DNA from: Bifidobacterium sp. ESL0775
GTDB taxonomy: Bacteria; Actinomycetota; Actinomycetes; Actinomycetales; Bifidobacteriaceae
DNA: 64,000 nt
Reading direction: 5' to 3'
NCBI RefSeq assembly: GCF_029395475.1
Contig: NZ_CP113917.1
Span: 248,001 to 312,000 of the forward strand
Below, piece after piece: positions 53,384 to 62,757 of the stretch. A model generated the notes under the pieces. The model was not told where the DNA came from. It saw nothing but the letters and a program-made list of their open reading frames with translations, and searched no databases. Each line of letters begins with the position of its first letter. The first letter of the stretch is position 1. Made by a program: the position numbers and the translations under genes.

Positions 53384-53610
53384 GGCCGTTTTCTTGCATT
53401 ATTGAATAGGGGTACAAGGAACAAGCCATTTAGCGGCTCTTAGTGGCCGTTTTCTTGCTTAAGCTGGGCTGGATGCAAGAAAACGGCCGCTTGCGGGTCG
53501 GTAGTGGGCGTTTTCTTGCTTAACGTGACGTGGAAGCCAGAAACCGGACGCTTAGAAGTTGTCAGTGGCCGTTTTCTTGCATAGTGCGGCGTGGATGCTA
53601 GAAAACGGAC
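53384..53610. repeat. Four hairpin units with exact 61-bp period
   Basis: GGCCGTTTTCTTGC begins at 53384, 53445 and 53567, and GGGCGTTTTCTTGC at 53506, exactly 61 bp apart. The inverted arms are at 53475-53488 (perfect 14 bp), 53536-53549 and 53597-53610 (degenerate). Unit 1's arm is nearly lost. Loops are 16 nt and alike (TGGGCTGGAT, TGACGTGGAA, GCGGCGTGGAT). The array fills most of 53382-53770, between marR and the first ABC gene. No T-run, so not simple terminators. Confidence 0.85.
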
Positions 53611-53770
53611 ACTCGTTCTCGCAGACTTCCTACGCGTTGGGTGAAAAACAGACGCAACCCAGCGTCCGCGAGTATTGTACTTCTCGTCAATAAAATATTT
53701 AACATCGTTAACCATTAAGGGTGCTCGGTAATTACGAATCCGGGGCCAACAACAATACGGAAGGGGATTC

Positions 53771-55630
53771 ATGCTTCGCATCAGCAAATATCTCTCCAAA
53801 ACGGAGATCGGGCAGATGCTGCTGAGCCTTGCGTTCATCGCGGGGCAGGTCTTTTTCGACCTGAAGCTGCCGGACTATATGTCCAAGGTGACGGCGCTGG
53901 TCGAGACGCCGGGCAGCAAGATGGTCGACATCTGGAAAGAGGGCGGCAAGATGCTGCTCGTTTCTCTGGGCTCGGTGCTCTGCGCCATCGCCGTCGGATA
54001 CCTCATGGCCCGTATCGGCGCCTCGTTCAGCCAACGCCTGCGCTCGCTTGAGTTCCGCAAGGTCGAATCCTTCGGGCCTGCCGAGATGAGCAAGTTCTCC
54101 ACGGCCTCGCTGATCACCCGCTCCACCAACGACATCACGCAGATCCAGATGTTCATCACCATGGGCGTGCTGCTGATCTTCCGCGCGCCGATCATGGCAG
54201 TCTGGGCAATTTGCAAGATTGCCGGCAAAGGCTTCGAGTGGACGGTCGCCACGGCCGTCGCCACGGTGATCATGCTGGTCTTCGTCATCGTCATCATGAT
54301 CATGGTGATGCCGAAGTTCCGTTCGATGCAGCGCTTGACCGACAACATCAACGCCGTCGCCCGCGAGAACCTGACCGGTTTGCGCGTCGTGCGCGCCTAC
54401 AACGCCGAGGATTATCAGGAAAACAAGTTCGCCAAGGTCAACGACGATTTGACCAATACCCAGCTCTTCACCACCCGCGCGATGGCCGCGATGAACCCGG
54501 TCATGTCCAGCGTGATGAACGGCCTCGGCCTGGCGATCTACTGGATCGGCGCCTACCTCATCAAGGACGCGGCGCTTCCGGCCACCAAACTCACCGACTT
54601 CTCGAACATGGTCGTCTTCTCCAGCTACGCGATGCAGGTCATCATGGCGTTCCTGCTTCTGAGCATGGTCTTCGTGCTTTGGCCGCGTGCCGACGTCTCC
54701 GCGCAGCGTGTGATGGAAGTGCTTGATACCGAGCCGTCCGTCAAGTCCGGAACGTTGAAGGACGGCAAGCCCGGCGAGACCGGCACCGTCGAGTTCCGCA
54801 ACGTCGGTTTCGCCTACCCGGGCACCCGCGACGAAATGCTCAAAGACATCAGCTTTACCGCCAAGAAGGGTCAGACCGTCGCTTTCATCGGTTCCACCGG
54901 TTCCGGCAAGTCCACGCTCGTGAACCTTGTGCCGCGTTTCTATGACACCACCGAAGGCGAGGTTTTGGTGGACGGCGTGAACGTCAAGGACTACGACATC
55001 AAGGATCTGCGCGACAAGATCGGTTACGTGCCGCAACAGTCCGTGATGTTCAAAGGCACCGTGGCGTCCAACGTGAGCTACGGCGACCGGCCCGGCGATG
55101 CCGAAACCGTCGAGATCGCCGACACCTCCACCGCCAAAGGCCGCAAGCGCGAACTGGCGCTCATCGAAGGCGAAGACAAGCGCGACGAACTGACGCCCGA
55201 ACAGAAGGCCAACGTCCGTGCGGCGAGCGAGGTCGCGCAGGCCGACGAATTTGTGGAGCGCATGGACGGCGAGTACGAGGCGCCCATCGCGCAAAGCGGT
55301 TCCAACGTCTCCGGTGGTCAGAAGCAGCGGCTTTCCATCGCCCGCGCCGTTTATCGCCACCCCGAAATCATGATCTTCGACGACTCGTTCAGCGCGCTCG
55401 ATTTCAAAACCGACCGTGCGGTGCGTGACGCCTTGAAGAAGGACGCCGCCGATTCCACCAAGCTCATCGTCGCCCAGCGCGTCGGCACCATCATGGACGC
55501 CGACACCATCGTCGTGCTCGACGACGGCAAGGTCGTGGGCGAGGGAACACACAAGGAACTGCTCAAGACCTGCAAGGTCTACAAGGAGATCGCCGAGTCC
55601 CAGCTGAGTCCCGACGAGCTGGCCGCATAA
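53771..55630 (+). CDS. ABC exporter half-transporter with degenerate site (subunit 1)
   Basis: 619 aa: six-helix membrane domain (about 1-330) then nucleotide-binding domain. Walker A GSTGSGKST (374-382), signature SGGQKQR (514-520). The Walker B segment is IFDDSFSALD, in which Asp538 replaces the catalytic Glu. About 45 extra charged residues (about 440-485) lie between the Q-loop and signature. A degenerate Walker B is typical of one partner in heterodimeric exporters such as LmrCD. The partner gene is next, 216 bp downstream. ATG follows GGAAGGGGATTC. Confidence 0.9.
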   Translation: MLRISKYLSKTEIGQMLLSLAFIAGQVFFDLKLPDYMSKVTALVETPGSKMVDIWKEGGKMLLVSLGSVLCAIAVGYLMARIGASFSQRLRSLEFRKVESFGPAEMSKFSTASLITRSTNDITQIQMFITMGVLLIFRAPIMAVWAICKIAGKGFEWTVATAVATVIMLVFVIVIMIMVMPKFRSMQRLTDNINAVARENLTGLRVVRAYNAEDYQENKFAKVNDDLTNTQLFTTRAMAAMNPVMSSVMNGLGLAIYWIGAYLIKDAALPATKLTDFSNMVVFSSYAMQVIMAFLLLSMVFVLWPRADVSAQRVMEVLDTEPSVKSGTLKDGKPGETGTVEFRNVGFAYPGTRDEMLKDISFTAKKGQTVAFIGSTGSGKSTLVNLVPRFYDTTEGEVLVDGVNVKDYDIKDLRDKIGYVPQQSVMFKGTVASNVSYGDRPGDAETVEIADTSTAKGRKRELALIEGEDKRDELTPEQKANVRAASEVAQADEFVERMDGEYEAPIAQSGSNVSGGQKQRLSIARAVYRHPEIMIFDDSFSALDFKTDRAVRDALKKDAADSTKLIVAQRVGTIMDADTIVVLDDGKVVGEGTHKELLKTCKVYKEIAESQLSPDELAA

Positions 55631-55639
55631 AAGCCGAAA

Positions 55640-55775
55640 CTGCCTCTAACCCAACGCGAACCGAGCGTTGTCGCTGGGTTAGGGGCAGGAAGCCGGGTTT
55701 GTGCCTCTAACCCAACAGGAGCGGATTGTTCGACAAGGGTTAGGGGCAGGAACCTGAAGATAGTGCCTCTAACCC
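55640..55775. repeat. CTGCCTCTAACCC hairpin array, 61-62 bp period
   Basis: Unit 1: 55640-55653 pairs with 55675-55688 (14 bp, one wobble). Unit 2: 55702-55713 with 55737-55748. A third left arm is at 55764-55775 without a partner. TGCCTCTAACCC starts at 55641, 55702 and 55764, so periods are 61 and 62. The stem equals the single hairpin at 45379-45427. It occupies the gap between the two ABC genes. Confidence 0.85.
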
Positions 55776-55846
55776 GCCGCCGGAAAGAGTTCGGTGCGGC
55801 GGTCGGGGCAAAAGAAAACGTAAAAATCAATAGGAAAGTAGCCAAA

Positions 55847-57682
55847 ATGCCAAGAATGAGGGGACCGGTCGAGAAGCCGGCCGATTTCGGCGGAGTGATG
55901 CTCAAACTGGTGCGTTACTGCCGCAAATACCTGCCCGTCATCGTCATCGCGCTCATCTTGGGCGCGGCCGGCACCATCTGCCAGATCATCGGGCCGGACC
56001 AACTGAAGAACATGACCAACGCCATCGCCAAAGGCCTGCCCGCCCTGGTGCACGGCAAGCCCGTGATGGGTGCGGTCGATATGGGCGAGGTCACGCGCAT
56101 CGCATGGCTGCTGGTCGGCCTCTACGCCGGCTATGCCATCCTCGGCTACGCGCAGCACTGGATGATGGCCACCGTCACCCAGCGCATCGGCCAGAACCTG
56201 CGCAAGTCGATCTCCGACAAGATCAACAAGCTGCCGCTCAAGTACTTCGACCACACCAGCTATGGCGATGTGCTTTCACGTATTACAAACGACGTCGACG
56301 CCATCGGCCAGACCCTGGGCCAGTCGCTGGGCATGCTGATCACTTCGACCACGCTGTTCATCGGGTCGCTGATCATGATGTTCTACAACAACGTCATCAT
56401 GACGCTGTGCGCGATCGGGATTTCCGTCTTGGGCGTGGTCATCATGATGACCATCATGCACTTCTCGCAGAAGTACTTCGCCCGCCAGCAGATCGCGCTC
56501 GGCGACGTCAACGGCCACGTCGAGGAGATGTACTCCGGCCATATCGTCGTCAAGGCCTACAACGGCGAGGCCGACTCCATCCGCCGCTTCGAGAAGTACA
56601 ACAACGACCTCTATGATTCCGCGTGGAAGAGCCAGTTCCTCTCGGGCCTCATGAACCCGATGATGAACATGGTCGGCAACCTGAGCTTCGTCGCGGTCTG
56701 CATCGTCGGTGGCGCGCTCGCCATCAACGGCAAGATCGAGTTCGGCGTCATCGTGGCCTTCATGATGTACGTCCGCCTCTTCACCCAGCCGCTTTCCCAG
56801 TTCGCACAGGCCTTCCAGAACCTGCAGCGTTGCGCTGCAGCGTCCGAGCGTGTCTTCGGCTTCCTTGAGGAGCCCGAGATGAGCGACGAGAGCAGGAAGC
56901 CCGCGCTGCTCGGCCGCGACCCGAAGACCGGCAAACCCACCCGTGTGCGTGGCGATGTCGAGTTCAAGGACGTCAGCTTCGGCTACGAGCCCGGCAAACC
57001 GATCATCCACGACTTCTCCGCGTCCGTCAAGGCCGGCCAGAAGGTCGCCATCGTCGGCCCGACCGGTGCAGGCAAGTCCACCATGGTCAATTTGTTGATG
57101 CGCTTCTACGACATCGACGGTGGAGCCATGTACATCGACGGCATCGATACCTCCACGGTTCCGCGCTCCAACGTGCACGACCAGTTCTCGATGGTCTTGC
57201 AGGACACGTGGGTGTTCCGTGGCACGGTCAAGGAGAATGTCGCGTATTCCAAGAAGGGCGTCACCGATCAGCAGATCGAGGACGCGTGCAAGGCCGTCGG
57301 GCTTGACCATTACGTGCGCTCGCTGCCGCAGGGCTACGACACCGTGCTTGACGACAATTCCTCGCTTTCGCAAGGTCAGCGCCAGTTGCTGACAATCGCC
57401 CGCGCGATGGTGCAGGACGCGCCGATCCTGATCCTGGATGAGGCCACCTCGTCGGTCGACACCCGCACCGAGGAGCTGATCCAGAAGGCGATGGACGACC
57501 TGACTGTGGGCCGCACGAGCTTCGTGATTGCGCACCGCCTCTCGACCATCAAGGACGCTGACATGATTCTGGTGATGAACCACGGCGACATCGTCGAGCG
57601 CGGCACCCACGACGAGCTGCTTGCGAAGGGCGGCTTCTACGCCGACCTCTACAACAGCCAGTTCTCGACGTTGGTGGCGTGA
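55847..57682 (+). CDS. ABC exporter half-transporter with canonical site (subunit 2)
   Basis: 611 aa: six-helix membrane domain then nucleotide-binding domain. Walker A GPTGAGKST (404-412), signature LSQGQRQ, and Walker B ILILDEATSSVD with catalytic Glu532 intact, followed by the AHRLST H-loop. It pairs with subunit 1 to form a heterodimeric multidrug-type exporter in the cytoplasmic membrane. The start at 55847 is chosen because AGGAAAGT precedes it; an in-frame ATG at 55763 would run through the hairpin array. Confidence 0.92.
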   Translation: MPRMRGPVEKPADFGGVMLKLVRYCRKYLPVIVIALILGAAGTICQIIGPDQLKNMTNAIAKGLPALVHGKPVMGAVDMGEVTRIAWLLVGLYAGYAILGYAQHWMMATVTQRIGQNLRKSISDKINKLPLKYFDHTSYGDVLSRITNDVDAIGQTLGQSLGMLITSTTLFIGSLIMMFYNNVIMTLCAIGISVLGVVIMMTIMHFSQKYFARQQIALGDVNGHVEEMYSGHIVVKAYNGEADSIRRFEKYNNDLYDSAWKSQFLSGLMNPMMNMVGNLSFVAVCIVGGALAINGKIEFGVIVAFMMYVRLFTQPLSQFAQAFQNLQRCAAASERVFGFLEEPEMSDESRKPALLGRDPKTGKPTRVRGDVEFKDVSFGYEPGKPIIHDFSASVKAGQKVAIVGPTGAGKSTMVNLLMRFYDIDGGAMYIDGIDTSTVPRSNVHDQFSMVLQDTWVFRGTVKENVAYSKKGVTDQQIEDACKAVGLDHYVRSLPQGYDTVLDDNSSLSQGQRQLLTIARAMVQDAPILILDEATSSVDTRTEELIQKAMDDLTVGRTSFVIAHRLSTIKDADMILVMNHGDIVERGTHDELLAKGGFYADLYNSQFSTLVA

Positions 57683-57784
57683 GCGTCTGCAGCCGTCGGT
57701 TTTTATCGAGCCCAAAGCATGCGTCAGTCCGCTAAGCTACTTGCCGTTTGGCTCGGTTTGAGGCCATGGTGCTTTGCATAACGA

Positions 57785-57824
57785 GAAGCCGTTTATTGCG
57801 TGGTAATTCGCAATAAACGGCTTC
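57785..57824. repeat. 16-bp perfect hairpin between converging genes
   Basis: GAAGCCGTTTATTGCG (57785-57800) is inverted at 57809-57824 with an 8-nt loop; TTCGTTTCC follows. It lies between converging ABC and MHS genes, so bidirectional termination is possible. Confidence 0.75.
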
Positions 57825-57858
57825 TTCGTTTCCGTCAATGGTTATCGTTTTGAATTTC

Positions 57859-57924
57859 CCATTAACTTGACACTTAACTGACCACATTGTTCAGTAGGTG
57901 TTCGGTTAAGTGTCAAGTTAATGG
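57859..57924. repeat. 20-bp perfect inverted repeat next to the previous hairpin
   Basis: CCATTAACTTGACACTTAAC (57859-57878) is inverted at 57905-57924 with a 26-nt loop. It is 34 bp after the 16-bp hairpin and unrelated in sequence. No T-run. Confidence 0.8.
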
Positions 57925-57956
57925 TAGTTCAGGAACGACGGCTTGGGTATGAGGCT

Positions 57957-59810
57957 TTATGCCTTGTCGTTTTTCGAATCGTCGTTTGAGGATTTATCTG
58001 ACGGGGATTCGGTCGCTTCGGCCGGTTTGTCTGAGTCTGATTTCGAGTCCGATTCCTTGGTTCCCTTGTCATCGTGGATAACCGGCTTGATGTTTTCCGG
58101 ACGCTGGGGGAGCGTTTGACCGACAGGGATTTCCACCGTGATCATCGGCATCGGCATGGTGCTGGTGTCGAGGTTCGGGTTCTGTTCCTGCGTCAGCACG
58201 AGCTCGCGCGCCTCTTCCTCACTGCCCACCGTCGGCATGGAGCCGGGCAGCGGGGACTTGGAGGATTCGCGCATTACAATGCAGGCGATGCCGCTGAAAA
58301 TGGCGAAGAACATGATGTAGAAGCCGGGGGCGTCATGGTTGCCGGTGAAGGTGATCAGCGCCTGCGAGACCAACGGCGTGGTGCCGCCGAAGAGCGAAAC
58401 CGCGAAGTTATAGGAAAGCCCCATGCCGGAGAAGCGCGATTCGGTCGGGAAGAGCGCCGGCAGTGTGCTTGCGGAGACGCCCGCGTAGAAGGCCACGGGG
58501 ACGGCGATCATGGCAAGTGCGCCTTGGATGGACCAGAACGTGCCGTGGTGAAGCAGCTGGAAGGCCGGGTAAACCAAGACGAAGGTCGAAACCACAGCGA
58601 TGCCGTAAATCGGCTTGCGGCCGATGATGTCGGAAAGATGGCCGATCAGTGGCAAGCAGAGCGCCATGATGATGAGCACCGGCACCGTTGCGGCAGCGGC
58701 CATGGTTGGGGTTGTGCCGACTTCCTCACGAAGGTAGGTCGGCATGTAGCTGGTGAGCACGTAACCGGCGGTGTTGGTGGCCGCGACAATGGCCACGGCA
58801 ATCAAGAGACGGCGCCAATGGCGCTTGATGACGTAGAGCATCGTGCCGGGGCGGTCCCAAGGCGATTCCTGCCTCCACGCGGCCTCCTGTGCCTCGTGCG
58901 ACCAATGCTCCTGTTCTTCCTGCTGGCGTTCCTGATGCGCCGCGAACTGCGGGGTTTCGGGGATATGCGTACGAAGCGCCATTGCCAGAATGCCCAACGG
59001 AATGGTGAGAAGATAAGGAATGCGCCAGCCGCCGTTGACCATGGCGTTCGCGCCCCAGCCGTTTTCGGCGATGGTCGTGGTGATGGCCACCATCGCGGCG
59101 CCGAAGGCCGAGCCGATGTAGGAGCCCATGTCAAGCCAGGCGCTGTAGAAGCCACGCTTGCGGTCGGGTGAGAATTCGGAGATGTAGGTGGTCGCGCCAG
59201 AGTATTCGCCGCCGGTCGAGAAGCCCTGCACCATCTGCAGCGCGTACAGCGGCACGATGGCCCAGACGCCGATCTGCTTGCTGGTCGGCAAAATGCCGAT
59301 GAGCGCAGTGGAGACCACCATCATGCCCATTGTCAGGAACAGCACTTTCTGCCGCCCCACGCGGTCGCCGAGCGGACCCAAAATTATCCCGCCCAAAGGC
59401 CGGACGAGGAAGCTCACGGCAAAGCCCAAGAGCATTACGATCAGGCTCATGCTTTTCGGCAACCCGCTGGTGAAGACGCTCGCCATAGTCACCGCAAGGT
59501 AGCCGTAAATACCGAAATCGTACCATTCCATGAAATTGCCGACCACGGTGCCGGCGATGGCCTGTTTCAGCGTCTTCTCCTGGACGACGGTGATGTCCTT
59601 CTCGCGCAGGAACTGGCGGCGCATGTGGATTTTCTGCATCTGCGGCTCGGCTGACCCACCCGCCGGCGAGCCCTGCCCGGATTTGCCCTGCGTCGAACCC
59701 GTTCCGATATGCATCGCATGTTTGACGCTCGCTATCGGATGCACACCATGTGAGGTGCGTCCTGGATCCCCAGCATCGTGGTTTTGACCCTGATTGGCTG
59801 GTGTTGACAT
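57957..59810 (-). CDS. MFS transporter, metabolite:H+ symporter (MHS) family, copy 2
   Basis: 617 aa. Twelve helices are flanked by long hydrophilic ends: about 75 residues N-terminal and about 100 C-terminal, the latter rich in Ser/Asp/Lys. MHS motifs: GNFMEWYDFGIYGYLAV, LGPLGDRVGRQKVLF and GFSTGGEYSGATTYISE. A long charged central loop (QERQQEEQEHWSHEAQ) is present. The substrate could be a compatible solute or organic acid. ATG at 59810 follows AAAGGA by 10 nt. A 16-aa leader ORF lies 80 bp upstream. Distinct from copy 1 at 43956. Confidence 0.87.
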   Translation of the reverse strand: MSTPANQGQNHDAGDPGRTSHGVHPIASVKHAMHIGTGSTQGKSGQGSPAGGSAEPQMQKIHMRRQFLREKDITVVQEKTLKQAIAGTVVGNFMEWYDFGIYGYLAVTMASVFTSGLPKSMSLIVMLLGFAVSFLVRPLGGIILGPLGDRVGRQKVLFLTMGMMVVSTALIGILPTSKQIGVWAIVPLYALQMVQGFSTGGEYSGATTYISEFSPDRKRGFYSAWLDMGSYIGSAFGAAMVAITTTIAENGWGANAMVNGGWRIPYLLTIPLGILAMALRTHIPETPQFAAHQERQQEEQEHWSHEAQEAAWRQESPWDRPGTMLYVIKRHWRRLLIAVAIVAATNTAGYVLTSYMPTYLREEVGTTPTMAAAATVPVLIIMALCLPLIGHLSDIIGRKPIYGIAVVSTFVLVYPAFQLLHHGTFWSIQGALAMIAVPVAFYAGVSASTLPALFPTESRFSGMGLSYNFAVSLFGGTTPLVSQALITFTGNHDAPGFYIMFFAIFSGIACIVMRESSKSPLPGSMPTVGSEEEARELVLTQEQNPNLDTSTMPMPMITVEIPVGQTLPQRPENIKPVIHDDKGTKESDSKSDSDKPAEATESPSDKSSNDDSKNDKA

Positions 59811-59890
59811 GGCAAACCCGTCCTTTCAACGCGCGCTACGGCCCGTCCGTTGGGCGTGAGCGTGATTGTTCCATGATAGTCTCCTGCCTG

Positions 59891-59941
59891 CTAAGTTGCA
59901 TTGCTGGGCTTAATCGAGATCTGTACGAGGCCGGTTCTCAT
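59891..59941 (-). CDS. 16-aa leader ORF upstream of MHS transporter 2
   Basis: MRTGLVQISIKPSNAT, starting at 59941 after AAAGGGAGAAACACAG. It ends 80 bp before the transporter ATG. Its start (M-basic-x-G-L-hydrophobic) and the IxPSxxA-like end recall the 22-aa leader before MHS transporter 1. A small GCCC/GGGC hairpin lies between it and the transporter, without a T-run. Confidence 0.45.
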   Translation of the reverse strand: MRTGLVQISIKPSNAT

Positions 59942-60003
59942 CTGTGTTTCTCCCTTTCTTCGGCCTGTTTCGCAAGCATTATTGAGAGGCGATTCAAAAC
60001 GGT

Positions 60004-60675
60004 CTAAAGGCAGTATTCCACCGCCTTGAAGAATTGCCGCGCCTGCGCGGTGTTCGGCCAGAAACGGTTCTCGTCGAGGATTTTCAGGCAATCCGCCGGA
60101 TCGATGTGGTATTCCTGTATCATCGCGTAGGCCAGTTCCGTCCGCCGTTTGCCGGGTATCGTGCGCCCATCCATCAGCGCGATGTCACACACCGTCCTGG
60201 TCGGCGAGGTCAGTTTGAGCCCGCCGATGGCGCTCATCTGCCCGGCCGGCACCCTGCGGTCGTAGGTCTTGATGGCCCGGCCGTAGACCATCGAGCGGTA
60301 ATGCGAGCCCGAGATGATGTCGATGACGTCGGGGAATGCGCCGCCCATCCACACCCACAGCGCACTGCGGCCGCAGGCGATGCAAGGCCGCGGCACGACC
60401 TTGGTCATGATGACGCCCCTGCCGAAAAGCGTGTCCGAATATTCCGCGAGATAGGCGTTGAGGTCGTCGAGGCGGTGCACCGCGCCGAAATCATCGAGCC
60501 GGTTCATGCTCAAAGGTCCTGGCAGGTCGCGGTTGCTCATCAGCATCGGCATGGACGTCGGTGCGGAATAGTTCGCTGGTGGCGGCCGGCCGGTGCCGAG
60601 GTATCCGTCTTCGTTTTCGATGTCGCGGAGGTTGGAATGGTTGGTGTGCCGTGTGGTCATTGTCGTAGTGTTCAT
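60004..60675 (-). CDS. AbiEi-like protein (type IV antitoxin C-terminal type), orphan
   Basis: 223 aa. The pattern LKLTSPTRTVCDIALMDGRT, preceded by a beta-rich region (RPCIACGRSALWVWMGG) and followed by a helical tail, matches the C-terminal domain common to AbiEi-family antitoxins and related regulators. An N-terminal helix-turn-helix is not evident; residues 1-50 are disordered. No AbiEii-type nucleotidyltransferase toxin is adjacent, so it is an orphan or has another role. ATG at 60675 is used; a minus-strand TATATT lies just upstream. Confidence 0.5.
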   Translation of the reverse strand: MNTTTMTTRHTNHSNLRDIENEDGYLGTGRPPPANYSAPTSMPMLMSNRDLPGPLSMNRLDDFGAVHRLDDLNAYLAEYSDTLFGRGVIMTKVVPRPCIACGRSALWVWMGGAFPDVIDIISGSHYRSMVYGRAIKTYDRRVPAGQMSAIGGLKLTSPTRTVCDIALMDGRTIPGKRRTELAYAMIQEYHIDPADCLKILDENRFWPNTAQARQFFKAVEYCL

Positions 60676-60806
60676 GCTTCGCAATATAGATAGGTCATCA
60701 CGGCGCTGGCAAATCGGAAAATCCGAAAAGTGGATATGTGCATAACCGGCGATCGCGTCACGGAAAATGTGGACGACACGGTTAACAAGTGTTTCGACGC
60801 CGCTGA

Positions 60807-60835
60807 TTGCCTCGGTTACGCCGGCAAGCTATACA
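60807..60835 (+). promoter_or_regulatory. metG promoter
   Basis: TTGCCT (60807-60812) and TATACA (60830-60835) are separated by 17 bp, about 45 bp upstream of the metG ATG. Confidence 0.6.
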
Positions 60836-60879
60836 AAACGTGTGCTTGCTGTCCCCGCTGGGCCCAATAATCGGTAGTT

Positions 60880-62757
60880 ATGACTCATATTTTGGTGAAC
60901 GTTGCATGGCCGTACGCGAACGGCCCACGCCACATCGGCCACGTGGCCGGTTTCGGCGTGCCGTCCGACGTGTACGCGCGCTATGAACGCATGAAGGGCA
61001 ACGATGTCCTGATGGTCTCGGGCACCGACGAACATGGCACCCCGATTTTGGTCGAGGCCGACAAAGAAGGCGTGAGCCCGCAGGAGCTGGCCGACCGCTA
61101 CAACCGCGTCATCGCCAAGGATCTCTGTGACCTTGGCTTGAGCTACGATCTTTTCACCCGCACTACGACGGGCAACCACGAGCATGTCGTGCAGGAGCTG
61201 TTCAAGCAGTGCCTGAAGAACGGTTACATATATAAAGGTACGCAGAAAGTCGCGATCTCGCCTTCCACCGGCCGCACCCTGCCTGACCGCTACATCGAGG
61301 GCACCTGCCCGATCTGTGGGGCCGACGGCGCCCGCGGCGATCAGTGCGACAATTGCGGCAACGAGCTCGACCCGGACGAACTGATCAACCCCGTCTCCAA
61401 GATCAACGGCGAGACGCCGGACTTCAAGGAGACCGAGCACTTCTTCCTCGACCTGCCGGCGCTCGCCGAGGCGAATCTCGAATGGCTCAAGACCCGCAAG
61501 GGCTGGCGCACCAACGTCATCAACTTCTCGCTTGGCCTCTTCAAGGAGGTCAAGCCGCGCGCCATCACGCGCGACATCGACTGGGGCATCCCCGTACCGG
61601 TCGACGGCTGGATCGACAACCCCAACAAGAAGCTCTACGTCTGGTTTGACGCGGTCATCGGGTACTTGTCCGCCTCCATCGAGTGGGCCCGCCGCAAGGG
61701 CGACCCGGACGCGTGGAAGGCCTGGTGGAACGACCCGCAGTCCCCGGCCTACTACTTCATGGGCAAGGACAACATCACTTTCCACTCCCAGATCTGGCCC
61801 TCCGAGATCCTCGCCTACAACGGCGAAGGCTCTAAGGGCGGTGAACCCGGCGAATACGGCAAGCTCAACCTGCCCGAGCAGGTCGTCGCCAGCGAGTTCA
61901 TGACCATGGAGGGCAAGAAGTTCAGCTCCTCGCGTGGCATCGTCATCTATGTCAAGGACATCCTGGAGCGCTACCCGGTCGACGCCGTTCGGTATTACAT
62001 TTCCGTGGCGGGTCCTGAGACCTCGGACGCCGACTTCACATGGTCTGAGTTCGTGCGCCACAACAATGAGGAGCTTGCTGCGAGCTGGGGCAACCTGGTT
62101 AACCGCGTGGCCAACCTCATGTACAAGAACTTCGGTGAGATTCCGGAGCTCGATGAGGATTCCATGACCGCCGAGGATCGCGCGTTGCTTGAGGAGACGG
62201 CCGCCGCCTTTGACACGGTCGGCGGGCTCATCGAGCACCATCACCAGAAGAACGCCCTGAACGACGCCATGAAGGTCGTCGGCGACATCAACAAGTACAT
62301 CTCCGCGGTCGAGCCGTGGAAGATCAAGGACGACCCGAAGCGCCTCGGCACCGTGCTGCACACCTGCGCGCAGGCCGTCAGCGACGCGAACCATCTGCTC
62401 GCCCCGTTCCTGCCACAGTCCGCGCAGAAGGTCTGGGAGGCGCTCGGCGGTACCGGCACGTTCTCGCCGCTGCCGCGCATTGAAGAGGTCGAGGACCTCG
62501 ACAAGCCTGGCTTCAAGTATCCGATCATCACCGGCGACTACGAGTTCGGCAACACCGTGCATCCGTGGCAGAGCGAACCTCTCGTCTCGGGCACGTCCGT
62601 GCCGAAGCCGTCCCCGATCTTCCAGAAGATTCCAAAGGAAGCCGTCGCCGAGGAACTGGCTCGTTTCGAGTCTGATCTTCAGGCCCGCAAGGAGGCCGAG
62701 GCCAAGCGTCTTGAGGAAGCCAAGGAGAAGCTGGCGGAGGAAGAACAGGGTAAATAA
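60880..62757 (+). CDS. metG: Methionyl-tRNA synthetase
   Basis: 625 aa. HIGH motif at residues 18-21 ([10 protein letters not shown]), SGTDEHGTP, a four-Cys zinc knuckle (CPIC and CDNC), and KFSSSRG (KMSKS equivalent). The anticodon-binding helical domain follows. The C-terminus ends in a Lys/Glu-rich helix ([20 protein letters not shown]), without the EMAP-like tRNA-binding domain of larger bacterial enzymes. It charges initiator and elongator tRNA-Met. The mRNA leader lacks a clear ribosome binding site. A terminator follows at 62832. Confidence 0.96.
   Translation: MTHILVNVAWPYANGPRHIGHVAGFGVPSDVYARYERMKGNDVLMVSGTDEHGTPILVEADKEGVSPQELADRYNRVIAKDLCDLGLSYDLFTRTTTGNHEHVVQELFKQCLKNGYIYKGTQKVAISPSTGRTLPDRYIEGTCPICGADGARGDQCDNCGNELDPDELINPVSKINGETPDFKETEHFFLDLPALAEANLEWLKTRKGWRTNVINFSLGLFKEVKPRAITRDIDWGIPVPVDGWIDNPNKKLYVWFDAVIGYLSASIEWARRKGDPDAWKAWWNDPQSPAYYFMGKDNITFHSQIWPSEILAYNGEGSKGGEPGEYGKLNLPEQVVASEFMTMEGKKFSSSRGIVIYVKDILERYPVDAVRYYISVAGPETSDADFTWSEFVRHNNEELAASWGNLVNRVANLMYKNFGEIPELDEDSMTAEDRALLEETAAAFDTVGGLIEHHHQKNALNDAMKVVGDINKYISAVEPWKIKDDPKRLGTVLHTCAQAVSDANHLLAPFLPQSAQKVWEALGGTGTFSPLPRIEEVEDLDKPGFKYPIITGDYEFGNTVHPWQSEPLVSGTSVPKPSPIFQKIPKEAVAEELARFESDLQARKEAEAKRLEEAKEKLAEEEQGK

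Noticed and set aside
53384..55775. CRISPR-like array because of regular spacing
   Set aside because: Each unit is itself a hairpin of which both arms repeat; intervening sequences are also similar, and no cas genes are present.
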